Translations under genes and position numbers: made by a program
From: Embleya scabrispora DSM 41855
GTDB taxonomy: Bacteria; Actinomycetota; Actinomycetes; Streptomycetales; Streptomycetaceae
Direction of reading: 5' to 3'
Assembly: GCF_000372745.1 (NCBI RefSeq)
Contig: NZ_KB889618.1
Coordinates: 62,001 to 126,000 of the forward strand
Length of the DNA stretch: 64,000 bases
Part shown: positions 1 through 8,451 of the stretch, in pieces
Layout of the letters: every line of letters begins with the position of its first letter
Numbering within the stretch: the first letter of the stretch is position 1
The notes under the pieces: model-generated
Seen by the model: the letters and a program-made list of their open reading frames with translations, nothing else
What the model was told of the DNA's origin: nothing
Database searches by the model: none

Positions 1-1
1 C

Positions 2-289
2 AAGGCGGCGATCGATACCTTCCGGGCCGAGGGAGTGCCCTGGCTGCATTTCGGCTTCACGCCGTTCACCACACTCGAGGAGGAGCGCGAGATGCCCGGC
101 CACAGCCTCGGCTTCAAGTGGCTCATGCATTACCTCTGGGAGAACCAGGTCGTCTACCCGGCCTCGTCCCAGCTGGCCTATAAGGACAAATGGAACCCGA
201 CGCTGGTCACCACGGAGTACGCGGGATTTCCGGACGGGGCCAGTGCGGAGGGTTTCGTGAACATCTGGCGGGCCGCGAACGCGATGTGA
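2..289 (+). CDS. C-terminal part of a DUF2156 / lysylphosphatidylglycerol synthetase-like protein (5' truncated by window)
   Basis: Only the last 95 residues are in the window; the start lies upstream. The tail has the pattern seen at the end of DUF2156 (GNAT-fold aminoacyl-phosphatidylglycerol synthase C-domain) proteins: a 'FGFTPF' beta-strand segment, an aromatic-rich helix (WLMHYLWENQ), and near the end 'LAYKDKWNPTLVTTEY', resembling the family's final 'L..FK.KF.P.W...Y' block. If correct, it would transfer an aminoacyl or acyl group to a membrane lipid. The catalytic part cannot be seen, so the family call is tentative. A different GNAT-fold protein is the main alternative. Confidence 0.45.
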   Translation, partial: KAAIDTFRAEGVPWLHFGFTPFTTLEEEREMPGHSLGFKWLMHYLWENQVVYPASSQLAYKDKWNPTLVTTEYAGFPDGASAEGFVNIWRAANAM

Positions 290-362
290 CGAGTCGGGAA
301 ACAAACGAAAACGTGATCGGGATCCACCGTTCGGACCCCACCCGAACCTTCGGGAGATGGAG

Positions 363-569
363 ATGTCGATGAGCGCGAACACGACCACGAATGTCGAGAG
401 CGGCTCGATCGAGGCCATGCGGGAGCAGTTGACCTCGGGCTTCCTCGCGTTGTGCGCCGACCCGGACGACGCAGCGGCGGCCGGCCGCGCGGACGGCGCG
501 CTGCACGCGCTGGATGTCCTGCTGGCGACGGCCGCGGAGGGTTCACAGGCCGAGGGCCTGTTCGAGTAG
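363..569 (+). CDS. small protein of unknown function (about 68 aa)
   Basis: Short ORF starting 73 bp after the preceding stop. Two in-frame ATGs (363 and 369) each have a GGAG-type ribosome binding site six bases upstream (352-356 and 359-362), so the start is ambiguous by two codons. The protein is Ala/Asp/Glu rich with an amphipathic helical middle (MREQLTSGFLALCADPDDA) and no signal peptide or membrane segment. Its last 27 bases overlap the 3' end of the convergent MmgE/PrpD gene. I recognise no family. Position suggests cotranscription with the upstream gene. Confidence 0.5.
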   Translation: MSMSANTTTNVESGSIEAMREQLTSGFLALCADPDDAAAAGRADGALHALDVLLATAAEGSQAEGLFE

Positions 570-2063
570 CGCACGCAGCCGTGTCGGGTCGGTCCGCGCC
601 AGCCCCGGCCACTGCCGGGTCACCGCGGCCGGCCCGCCCAGCGCACGGAACTTCGCAGCGATCAACTCACGGTGACATGACCGTAGTTCCGGCCCGATGC
701 CACCCTTGGGGATGCGGTACTCGCGGACCAGGACCCGACCGTCGCGCAGTTCGACCCGCACCCGGGCCGGCGTCGGCTTCTCGGCGGCGGTGAAGTCCTC
801 GGCCGGTGCGCCCGGCGCGGGAGCGAGGTCGAGCAACTCCGCGCCGCCGAACTCCGCCAGCCAGGCCCGTCCCGCAGCGCCCGCCTGCCGCAGCGCCTCC
901 CCGAACGGCGCGTCACCGGCCAGCAGTTCGCGAGTCATCTCGCGATCGTGCACGAGTCGGACCTTGGCCGCGAGCCGCCAGCGCTCGGGTGTGTCGACCC
1001 GGGGCGTGGTGAAGTCCTCGATGACCAGTTGCCCGGTCAACAGCGCGGTGGCCACCGGGTAGGGGGTATCGAGTACCAGGGCGCCGATCGGTGTCCGCGG
1101 CCCGTCGAGATAGGGCCCGGCCTTGCGGGCGGCGAAGAGCGTGTAGACGGAGCACTCCACGACTACCTCGTGCACGTCCTCCACCGCCCACGTGCCCAAC
1201 TCACGGTGCAGGTCGATGGCGCAATCGACGGCCGCGTCGATGCCGGGACCGCCGGGGTGCAGCTTGAACGAGAGCGTCTCGGTGTGCCAGCGCCGGCCCA
1301 GGCCCAGGGCCGGCGCATCCGGCAGCGGAACGGTGGCGAACCGGGCGAGGAAGCCGTCGGGATGCTCGACGATGTCGGCCGCGCCGTGCAGGCCGCCGGT
1401 CGCGGCGTCGCAAGCGTCCAGGCCCATTCGCACGGCGACCGGGACGTGCAGCAGTCGGGCGTCGCCCGCGATGAAGCCGCGCAGCAGGGTCCACGGCGGC
1501 GCGCTCAGGGCCAGTGCGAGGGCGTCGAGCCACCGTCCGGCAGGGGCCCGTTCGCACGCGAGCCGGCCGGCGACCGCGCCGACGACATGGGTGTGCAGCG
1601 CGGTCTGCCCGCGGAACGGGCCCAGGGTGGCCGCCGAGGTGATCCGCGCGGAGCATTCGTCGGCCAGGATCACCGCACGCAGCAACTCGGCGCCGGACAG
1701 CCCGAGAGCATGTGCGTACGCGAGCGGGACACCCACCGTCGAGGGGCCCAGATGGCCGGCGTAGGCGGTGTCGTCGAGGTTGAGCCAGGCGCCGACGCCG
1801 CTCAGGACGCGCGCGGACTGGGCGGTGTCGGCCTGGAACGGGACGCCCAGCGCCCGAACCAGACGGTGTCCGTCCGGCTGTCGCAACCCGGTTCGGATCG
1901 CCGCGACCTGGGAGAGCACGTGGGTGGCGGCGAAGTCGACCACTCGCGGCGGGACATCGGACAGTTCCAACCCGGCTGCCCAGTGGGCCAGTTGCTCCAG
2001 CGGACCGCCGCCGCCCGCGGTCGGCGCGACGGGTGTCGTGCTCTCGACCCGCCGGTCGCTCAT
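543..2063 (-). CDS. MmgE/PrpD family protein (2-methylcitrate dehydratase-like)
   Basis: 506 aa, near the family's usual 450-500. It matches the MmgE/PrpD fold throughout: an N-terminal helical domain (LAHWAAGLELSDVPPRVVDFAATHVLSQ), the central 'FKLHPGG..IDAAVDCAIDLHRE' stretch, and the C-terminal 'TPYPVATALLTGQLVIEDFTTPRV' segment. The family includes 2-methylcitrate dehydratase, cis-aconitate decarboxylase and related lyases acting on tricarboxylates. The substrate here is unknown. The start at 2063 is chosen because its ATG overlaps the stop of the upstream lipid kinase gene (ATGA), implying translational coupling. It is separated from any propionate-cycle genes, so a methylcitrate-cycle role is not supported by context. 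Confidence 0.8.
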   Translation of the reverse strand: MSDRRVESTTPVAPTAGGGGPLEQLAHWAAGLELSDVPPRVVDFAATHVLSQVAAIRTGLRQPDGHRLVRALGVPFQADTAQSARVLSGVGAWLNLDDTAYAGHLGPSTVGVPLAYAHALGLSGAELLRAVILADECSARITSAATLGPFRGQTALHTHVVGAVAGRLACERAPAGRWLDALALALSAPPWTLLRGFIAGDARLLHVPVAVRMGLDACDAATGGLHGAADIVEHPDGFLARFATVPLPDAPALGLGRRWHTETLSFKLHPGGPGIDAAVDCAIDLHRELGTWAVEDVHEVVVECSVYTLFAARKAGPYLDGPRTPIGALVLDTPYPVATALLTGQLVIEDFTTPRVDTPERWRLAAKVRLVHDREMTRELLAGDAPFGEALRQAGAAGRAWLAEFGGAELLDLAPAPGAPAEDFTAAEKPTPARVRVELRDGRVLVREYRIPKGGIGPELRSCHRELIAAKFRALGGPAAVTRQWPGLARTDPTRLRALLEQALGL

Positions 2064-3013
2064 CCGCCGGTCCGCTTCGGGGAGGCGAGCACGTGCAGCG
2101 CGCGCGGCAACACGTCGACGGTGATCGTGCCGCGCTCGGTGGGCACCACCTCGCCGTCGTGTTCGAAGTGCAGCGGGAGGCCGTCCAGTCGCTCCAGGGT
2201 GACCGATCGCCCGCGGGCATAGGTCGAACCCGCGACGTCGAGATGGTCGCCGGTGCGCATCAGTTCCAGTGCCTTCTCGGCGGGGATACCGGTGTCGAGC
2301 ACGCACACGTCCAACAGTCCGTCGTCGCGGATCGACCTCGGCAGCACGTTCAGCACGCCGGCCCGGTGCCGCCCGCCGCCGACGTTGGCCAGGATCGTGC
2401 GGCCCGACTGGATCACCGCGCCGTCCACGAGCACCCGGCCGGGATAGGGCCGATAGGTGCGCAACGACTCGGCGATGGCCTGTTGGTAGCGCGGACGCCC
2501 GGCGACCGGGGAGTTGCGGGCCCGGTCGGTCGCTTCGGCGAACAGGCCGGTGCTCAGCCCCAGCACGACCAGCCGCGCGGGGTCCGCGAGCCGGGCCAGG
2601 TCCAGGTGGCGATGGTCGGCGTCGCCGTTGAGGACGGCGAGCAGCGACTGTTGCCACGGCACGTCGTCCCACAAAGAGCGGTAGTTGGAGTTCGCGGTGC
2701 CGCCGGGCAGGACGGCCAGCGGCGGCGGTGCGGCGGCGCCGCCCCCGACCAGGCCCGCCACGACGTCGCGCAGCGTCCCGTCGCCGCCGATGCACACCAC
2801 CAGGTCGGCGCGTGTCGCACCGGCCGCCAGGTCGGCCGCCAACGCGGTGGCGTGTCCGGGGTGTTCGGTGGGCGCGACCCGCACGTGGTCCGAGTGCTCC
2901 CGACAGACGTCGGTGACCGCCGACAGATACTCGGGGGTCGTGGAGCCGGCCCGCGGGTTGACAATGATTACGATGTTGGGAAAGCGACTTCCGTAAGTCC
3001 CGAACTCGTCCAA
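2060..3013 (-). CDS. diacylglycerol kinase catalytic-domain lipid kinase
   Basis: 317 aa, typical for YegS/DgkB-type soluble lipid kinases. The N-terminal nucleotide-binding half has 'VIIVNPRAGS' (about residues 13-24), the hallmark 'CIGGDGTLRDVVAGL' (GGDGT motif, about 93-107) and 'AVLPGGTANSNYRS'. The C-terminal beta-sandwich carries 'DDGLLDVCVLD' and a final 'HFEHDGEVV' strand. It phosphorylates diacylglycerol or sphingoid-like lipids using ATP at the membrane. It is the first gene of a two-gene leftward unit with the MmgE/PrpD gene, which it overlaps by four bases. The lipid substrate cannot be read from sequence. Confidence 0.88.
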   Translation of the reverse strand: MDEFGTYGSRFPNIVIIVNPRAGSTTPEYLSAVTDVCREHSDHVRVAPTEHPGHATALAADLAAGATRADLVVCIGGDGTLRDVVAGLVGGGAAAPPPLAVLPGGTANSNYRSLWDDVPWQQSLLAVLNGDADHRHLDLARLADPARLVVLGLSTGLFAEATDRARNSPVAGRPRYQQAIAESLRTYRPYPGRVLVDGAVIQSGRTILANVGGGRHRAGVLNVLPRSIRDDGLLDVCVLDTGIPAEKALELMRTGDHLDVAGSTYARGRSVTLERLDGLPLHFEHDGEVVPTERGTITVDVLPRALHVLASPKRTGG

Positions 3014-3694
3014 GGCCGGTCCACCGCCCGTTGTCTAGCCGTTAACCATTTCCGGATGCGGGGTGCGGAGATGATCCATCGACCAGTTCGCCGGTCCCGA
3101 CGGAATACACACTGCTCGATGCATCTGATCTCGCTCTGACACGGTTCTGACCCGCGGGTGCGCCCGGCCTTTCTTGATCCGCGGCTTTCCGGTGTCAAGA
3201 TCGGAAAAGCGATCGCGCCCGACTTCCGGCAAATGATTCGTAAATACTCTTGTAGGTATGGCAGGGTAATGTGCAACGATTCTGCCGATGACTGCCGATC
3301 GGTCATGGATCGGGGTTGATCAAAAGACGGGGTGATATATTTGAGCCAACCATTGACTGGCTCCGCATCTTTGAGCCATCAGGGTATGAGGTCTCGCCAC
3401 GGGGGATGAAGATCAATTTTCTGGCGTTTAAAATTTGTCGCATAATTGCGAGATGCCCGATGTCGACGTCTTTTTGACGTCTGGTCGACTCGGGCTTGGC
3501 CGGGGTGCGGGTGTGCGGAAAATACGGTCGCGCCGCCGGCCCGGGGGTACGGGGGACCCGTTGTCGTGCGGCCGGGTTGTCGCGTGCTCCGCAGGGCCTG
3601 GTGACCGGAGGGGGCCGGCGTGCGCCGCTTTCGCCTTCTCGGGGGCTGAGTGCCCGGTTCGTACGATTCAGGGTGTGGATGCGCAGGAGGCGTG
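3014..3694. other. 681-bp gene-free divergent intergenic region
   Basis: It separates the leftward lipid kinase from the rightward SARP gene. The central part (about 3180-3450) is visibly richer in A/T than the rest of the window, as expected for promoters, including runs near 3230-3260 and 3425-3450. Short open frames on either strand lack convincing codon bias or homology. A 9-bp direct repeat (TTTGAGCCA) occurs at 3340 and 3370. Confidence 0.5.
3340..3378. repeat. paired TTTGAGCCA direct repeats with an internal inverted half-site
   Basis: TTTGAGCCA is found at 3340-3348 and 3370-3378, exactly 30 bp apart (about three helical turns). An inverted TGGCTC at 3358-3363 pairs with the first copy. 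Located about 320 bp upstream of the SARP start. Spacing on one DNA face is consistent with a protein-binding site, but no regulator is identified. Confidence 0.35.
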
Positions 3695-4465
3695 ATGCTT
3701 ACGTTCCAGCTGCTGGGAGCCATCGGGGCAAGATCGGAAAAGGGGGAATTGCGATTGTCGGGGACGCTCCAGCGAACCCTCTTGGCCGCGCTGCTGATAG
3801 CCGAAGGTAGTCCGGTATCGAGAGGCGGCCTGATCGACGAAATGTGGGGGAGTAACCCTCCGGTTGTGGTCGAGAACGCCATCCAGGCACACGTCAGTCG
3901 ACTTCGTCGCAAGCTCGCGGCGCTCGAGGACGATCCCGAGAAAACCAGGTTACTCACCGAGCATGCGGGATATCGCCTCATTCTGGACGGCGCGACACTC
4001 GATGTGGCCGTCTTCGTCCAGGAATACGAGCGGATCAAATTCGGCAATCTTCCGCGCGGCGTGGCGGCGCGGGAAATACGTGGTGTGCTCAAGATTTGGC
4101 GCGGACCGATCTTCGGCGGCTCGCACGTGGGCCAGGCGTGCCAGGCCGCGGCCGCGCGCTACGAGGAGACCAGGCTCGCGCTGCTCGAGTTCCTCTTCGA
4201 CTGCGAGCTGGAGAACTTCGAGCATCGGCGGATCATCCCGGAGCTGCAGACCCTCCTGGTCGAGCACCCGTACAACGAGCGCTTTCGCCAGCAACTGATG
4301 GTCGCGCTGTACCGCTGCGGCCGGCAGACCGACGCGCTCGACGTCTACCGAGGGTTGCACATCCAACTGTCCGAGGAATTGGGACTGTCCCCGTCGCCCA
4401 TCATGCGGGACTACGAACGGGCCGTGTTGGAACAGGACCCCTCGCTGCACGTGCGGTCCACCTGA
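3695..4465 (+). CDS. SARP-family transcriptional activator (AfsR/SARP short form)
   Basis: 256 aa, the size of short SARPs such as ActII-ORF4. The N-terminal OmpR-like winged helix (about 1-95) contains 'TLQRTLLAALLIAEGSPVSRGGLIDEMWG' and 'IQAHVSRLRRKL'. The bacterial transcriptional activation domain (about 100-245) contains 'PYNERFRQQLMVALYRCGRQTDALDVYRGL' and ends 'LSEELGLSPSPIMRDYERAVL', both diagnostic. AGGAGG at 3685-3690 sits four bases before ATG 3695; a GTG three bases earlier is less well spaced. It has a TTA leucine codon at 3950-3952 (residue 86), so translation should depend on the bldA tRNA, and its 5' half uses more A/T codons than neighbours. It is probably the pathway activator of the adjacent polyketide locus; that link is inferred from position. 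Confidence 0.9.
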   Translation: MLTFQLLGAIGARSEKGELRLSGTLQRTLLAALLIAEGSPVSRGGLIDEMWGSNPPVVVENAIQAHVSRLRRKLAALEDDPEKTRLLTEHAGYRLILDGATLDVAVFVQEYERIKFGNLPRGVAAREIRGVLKIWRGPIFGGSHVGQACQAAAARYEETRLALLEFLFDCELENFEHRRIIPELQTLLVEHPYNERFRQQLMVALYRCGRQTDALDVYRGLHIQLSEELGLSPSPIMRDYERAVLEQDPSLHVRST

Positions 4466-4539
4466 GGACAGGCGAGGGCGTCATCGCGACGTCAGCGCCC
4501 GGTCAGCGGGGGCCGGCATAGTGGAACACGTGAACGACA

Positions 4540-4558
4540 CCGAGTCCCAAGGACTCGG
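4540..4558 (+). terminator. hairpin downstream of the SARP gene
   Basis: A perfect 8-bp stem (CCGAGTCC / GGACTCGG) with a 3-base loop, 75 bp after the SARP stop and just before the tRNA-like element. No U-tract follows, which is usual for actinomycete terminators. It could instead be part of the tRNA-like transcript leader. Confidence 0.4.
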
Positions 4559-4568
4559 GTCGGGATCG

Positions 4569-4663
<95 letters not shown>

Positions 4664-4962
4664 CACGCGAAACCGAGCCCAGAGGCCCGCCGTCGGCGTC
4701 ACCGCCCATGTGGGACCCGGAGCCCGAGACCCGGCCGTCGATCCGGGCCGGCAACGCGGGCATCCCACGCGGCATCGCGGATCGACGGGGCCGGCGCACG
4801 ATCCGCCCGCCCTCCGCGGTTTTCGGCCGGTCCATTCGCGGCCGGATCCGCGCGCATCGGCGCCGCCCACCGCTCGGGTGAGCAAACCCCGATCGCCCGT
4901 GCCCGACCCGCACACGCGTGCGACGGGCCGACCACGGGCGATGGGAAACGCCACCGGCGAGG

Positions 4963-5937
4963 TCACCGGTGGATCGCCGGCAACACCCGCTCGGCGATCT
5001 CCTCGAGTTGTCCGGCGGGCTCCAGCGAGCCGACCCGGATGACGATGTGCCGGGCTCCGGCGCTCACGTAGGCGGAGAGCCAGTTCGCACACTTGGCCGC
5101 CGAGCCCCAGCAATACGCCTGGATCTGCGCCATCTCGGCCAGCGAACGCCGGTAGTAGCGCTGCGCGTAGTGCTCCAATTCGGCCTCTGCGGCGGCCTCG
5201 TCCCGGTTCACGTTGACGGTCGCGTACAACCCCGGCGTGACCGCGTCCGCCGGCCGCCCGGCCTTGTGGACCAGCTCCTGGATCCGCTGCCACGCGCGGG
5301 CGTAGGCGGACACCGAGGGCAGGTACGGCAACCAGCCGTCGTAGCGCCGGGCCACCCGACGCAGCACCGCCGGTGTATCGCTGCCGGCCAGCCACAGCGG
5401 CGGCCCGCCGATCCGCGCCGGACGCAGCAGCAGGTCCAGGTCCGCGGCCTGCGGATGCCGTCCGGCGAAGTCGGTCGGGATGCCGGATTCGCCGCTGCAC
5501 CAGGCCCGGCGCCACAGGTCGACGATCTCGTCCAGGCGGCCGGCCCGGCCGGTGTAGACCGCCCCGACGGCGGCGAACTCCCGTTCGGTCTCCGGGATCG
5601 GGAAGCCCGAGCCCAGGCCCAGGGTCAACCGGCCGGCGGCCACGTGGTCCACGCTGGTGATCAGGTTCGCGCCGATCAACGGATGCCGCAGAGCCGGGGT
5701 CAGCGCCGCGGTGCCCAGGCCGATCCGGTGGGTGGCCGCCGCGGCGGCGGACAGCACCACCAGCGGATCCAGCCGCGCCCGGGCGATCAGCGAGTCCCCG
5801 GCCCACAACGAATCGAAGCCGAGCAGCTCCGCCCGGATGGCGAAATCGATCAGCGGGCGGGCATCCGGGGCACCGACGATGGCCTGTTCGCGAGTCGGCA
5901 ACAGGATCCCGAAGTGGGGCAGGGCAGAGCGGGGCAT
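4963..5937 (-). CDS. LLM-class (luciferase-like, probably F420-dependent) oxidoreductase
   Basis: 324 aa with the bacterial luciferase-like TIM-barrel pattern: 'FGILLPTREQ' at the N-terminus, 'AELLGFDSLWAGDSL' (about 35-50), 'HRIGLGTAALTPALRHPL', 'SGRLTLGLGSGF'-like 'AAGRLTLGLGSGFPIPE', and a C-terminal 'GARHIVIRVGS' strand. Actinomycete members commonly use reduced F420 or FMNH2 for hydride transfer or monooxygenation. AAGGAG sits six bases before the ATG. It is the last gene of the leftward polyketide operon, 51 bp after the thioesterase gene, so a tailoring redox step is plausible. Cofactor and substrate are not determined. Confidence 0.82.
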   Translation of the reverse strand: MPRSALPHFGILLPTREQAIVGAPDARPLIDFAIRAELLGFDSLWAGDSLIARARLDPLVVLSAAAAATHRIGLGTAALTPALRHPLIGANLITSVDHVAAGRLTLGLGSGFPIPETEREFAAVGAVYTGRAGRLDEIVDLWRRAWCSGESGIPTDFAGRHPQAADLDLLLRPARIGGPPLWLAGSDTPAVLRRVARRYDGWLPYLPSVSAYARAWQRIQELVHKAGRPADAVTPGLYATVNVNRDEAAAEAELEHYAQRYYRRSLAEMAQIQAYCWGSAAKCANWLSAYVSAGARHIVIRVGSLEPAGQLEEIAERVLPAIHR

Positions 5938-5988
5938 GGTGTGCTCCTTGACGGCTACCGGGACGGCGGTCGGGCCGGCACGCGCGGA

Positions 5989-6780
5989 TCAACCGCGCGC
6001 GGCGGCCTCCAATCGGTAGAGGTGACCGCAGAAGTCCTGGGTGATCGCCTCCACGTGGGTGTCGATGAAGAAGTGACCGCCCGGGTATTCCCGGTGCCCC
6101 AGATACTGCGGGCTGCGCGGGATCCAGGACTCGAACGCGTCCTCCTCTTCCTGGAGTCCGTCGCTGCGACCGCCGTAGGACACCAGCGGACACGGCACCA
6201 ACGCGCCGAGGTCCACCCGCTGGGCGGCCACCGAAAGGTCGGCGCGCAGAGCGGGGATCACCATCGCCAACATCGCGGGGTTGTCGTAGATTTCGGCCGG
6301 GAACGAACCGAGCCGCTTGATCCAGGAGACCAGTTGCTCCTCCGGCATCTCGATGTGCTCGTCCGTCGGGCAGAAGAACCCGGTCGGCGCCCAGCCGGAC
6401 ATGCCCACCATGAGTGGTCCCGGTACCCCGTCCCGCTCCATGCGCACCGCCAACTCGTAGGCGAGCTGCGCGCCGAGGCAGTGTCCGAAGAAGGCGAACG
6501 GACGGTGGTCGGAGGCGCCGAGGACGGCCTCGTACAGTCCTTCCACCAGGGGCTGCCACTCGGTGTACGAGGTCTCGCCGCGGCGCTCCTGGCGGCCCGG
6601 CAGGGTCACCGCCTGGGCGCCGATGTCGGCCGGCAACACTTCGGGCCAGTCCCGGTAGATGATCGCCCCGCTGCCCGCGTGCGGGAACAACAACAGGCGG
6701 ATCCGGGCCTCGGGGTCCGCCTCGGCGGGCTGAAACCACTGGCCCGGCCTGGACATCTTCTTGGCTATCGCGGTGCTCAC
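5989..6780 (-). CDS. type II thioesterase with Cys in the nucleophile position
   Basis: 263 aa alpha/beta hydrolase of the RifR/TEII type, with 'LLLFPHAGSGAIIYRDW' at the N-terminus and 'VTLPGRQERRGE' (about 58-70). The nucleophile elbow reads G-H-C-L-G at 99-103, so residue 101 (TGC, 6478-6480) is Cys instead of the usual Ser. A 'MSGWAP' segment and the 'GGHFFI' histidine motif follow near the C-terminus. TEIIs remove aberrant acyl groups from carrier proteins. A Cys nucleophile would form a thioester intermediate and could favour transfer over hydrolysis. The GTG start overlaps the AMP-ligase stop by four bases, giving translational coupling inside the polyketide operon. Confidence 0.85.
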   Translation of the reverse strand: MSTAIAKKMSRPGQWFQPAEADPEARIRLLLFPHAGSGAIIYRDWPEVLPADIGAQAVTLPGRQERRGETSYTEWQPLVEGLYEAVLGASDHRPFAFFGHCLGAQLAYELAVRMERDGVPGPLMVGMSGWAPTGFFCPTDEHIEMPEEQLVSWIKRLGSFPAEIYDNPAMLAMVIPALRADLSVAAQRVDLGALVPCPLVSYGGRSDGLQEEEDAFESWIPRSPQYLGHREYPGGHFFIDTHVEAITQDFCGHLYRLEAAARG

Positions 6781-8405
6781 CGTGAAGTTCCTTCCATTGC
6801 CTCGGCTGTCGTCGCGGGCCCGTGGCCCGCGGTGTCCGTGTCCGGCACGGACCGTGCACTTTCCAACCGCTCCCGGACCACCCGGCGCAGGATCTTCCCG
6901 GCGGGATTGCGCGGGAGCGCGGGCAGGACGTGGTAGGCGGAGGGGATCTTGTAGTCGGCGATCCGGCCGCGCAGGAAGAGCATCAACTCGCGCGGTGTGG
7001 CCCGCCGATCGGGCCGAAACGCCACACACGCGTGCACCGCCTCGCCCCAGCGGGCATCGCCGAGGCCGACCACCGCGCTCTCCGCGACGGCGGGATGCTC
7101 GGCGAGTTCCTTCTCGATCTCGGCCGGATAGATGTTCTGGCCGGCGACGATGATGGTGTCGTCGATGCGGTCGCAGACGTACAGGTAGCCGTCCTCGTCG
7201 AGATAGCCGTTGTCGCCCATGTACAGCCAACCATCGCGCAGCGTACGGGCGGTGGCATCGGGGCGGTTCCAATAGCCGAGCATGCGAGAGGGGGTGCGGA
7301 TGCAGATCTGGCCGATCTCACCGGTCGGCAACTCCCGCCCGGCGTCGTCCAGGATGCGCAATTCGTTGCCCGGACACACCCGGCCGGCCGAGCGCAGCAG
7401 CGGACTGCCCGGCCGGTGGTCCGCCGGCGGCAGGCACACCGGAACACTGGCCGTCTCGGTGCTGCCGTAGATCTGCACGAACTCGCAGCGAAAGACCTCC
7501 AGGCTCCGGGTCAGCAGGTTGGTGGAGATGGGTTCGCCGCCGTAGGCGACCTTGCGCATCGACACGAACGCCTCGGGGCTCGCGTCGCGTTCGTCGAGCA
7601 TCATCCGCAACATGGCGGGCGCGGCGAAGGTGGTGGTCACGCCGAGCGTGCGGATCAGCCGGACCGCCTCCTGCGCGACGAACGCACGCATGACCACGTT
7701 GGTCAGACCGGCGTTGAAACCCTGCCAGAACCATGCGGTGCCCGCGGTACCCAGACCGGGCAGCGAGATCAGGTTGACGTCCTCGGGCAGCCAGTCCACC
7801 CAGTCCACGCCGGCCGCACGCATCGCGGCGGGGAAGGTGAAGAAGCTGCGATGCGGCACCACGGCACCCTTGGGCAGGCCGGTGGTGCCACTGGTGTAGA
7901 TCTGCACCACCGCGTCCTCGGGATCGACCACGGTGTCGATGTCGGTGTCCGGCGCGTCCGCCGACCACGCGTGCAGACCGCCGCCGACGTCGTCGCCGCG
8001 GTCGATCCGCACCAGGGTCCGCAGTGCCGGCAGGGTGGGTTGTACCGGCTCGACCACCGAGTCGAACTCGCCGTCGAAAAACAGCAGTTGCGCGCCGGAG
8101 TCGCGCAGGATGTGATCGGCCTCCCGGGCGGTCAGCCGCCAGTTGACCGGCACCAGCACCGCGCCGACCTTGGCGCATGCGAGCACGATCGTGTAGTAGT
8201 ACTCGGACTCGCGGCCGAGCCAGGCCACCCGGGCGCCGTGCCCGACGCCCGCCGAACGCAGGGCATGGGCCGCGCGGTTGCTCATGCGGTGCAGCTGCGC
8301 GTAGTCGATCCGGCGGCCCTGGCAGATGATCGCCGGGTGCTCGGCGCGGTCGCGGGCATGTGCGGCGGACGTGGCGACCAGCGTCCACTGCCTGGCGTCG
8401 TCCAT
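6777..8405 (-). CDS. AMP-dependent acyl-CoA / acyl-ACP ligase
   Basis: 542 aa ANL-superfamily adenylating enzyme. Visible motifs are A3 'YTSGTTGLPKGAVVPH', A5 'QIYGSTETA', A7/A8 'GWLYMGDNGYLDEDGYLYVCDR', and the A10 catalytic lysine in 'NPAGKILRR'. It activates a carboxylic acid as acyl-AMP and passes it to CoA or a carrier protein. In this operon the acceptor could be CoA or the stand-alone ACP (14741-15097), making it a likely starter-loading enzyme. GGAGGAG precedes the ATG; the gene begins 47 bp after the synthase stop and overlaps the thioesterase start. The chain it activates cannot be predicted. The Ala-rich C-terminal 20 residues lie beyond the conserved fold. Confidence 0.88.
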   Translation of the reverse strand: MDDARQWTLVATSAAHARDRAEHPAIICQGRRIDYAQLHRMSNRAAHALRSAGVGHGARVAWLGRESEYYYTIVLACAKVGAVLVPVNWRLTAREADHILRDSGAQLLFFDGEFDSVVEPVQPTLPALRTLVRIDRGDDVGGGLHAWSADAPDTDIDTVVDPEDAVVQIYTSGTTGLPKGAVVPHRSFFTFPAAMRAAGVDWVDWLPEDVNLISLPGLGTAGTAWFWQGFNAGLTNVVMRAFVAQEAVRLIRTLGVTTTFAAPAMLRMMLDERDASPEAFVSMRKVAYGGEPISTNLLTRSLEVFRCEFVQIYGSTETASVPVCLPPADHRPGSPLLRSAGRVCPGNELRILDDAGRELPTGEIGQICIRTPSRMLGYWNRPDATARTLRDGWLYMGDNGYLDEDGYLYVCDRIDDTIIVAGQNIYPAEIEKELAEHPAVAESAVVGLGDARWGEAVHACVAFRPDRRATPRELMLFLRGRIADYKIPSAYHVLPALPRNPAGKILRRVVRERLESARSVPDTDTAGHGPATTAEAMEGTSR

Positions 8406-8451
8406 GGTCTCCTCCGAGGGTGATGCGGCCCGGGGGCCGGTCGGTCCGGGC

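Noticed and set aside
2968-3693. Short open frames on both strands between the lipid kinase and SARP genes
   Set aside because: No RBS, no actinomycete codon bias and no recognisable protein; the region is AT-rich and promoter-like.
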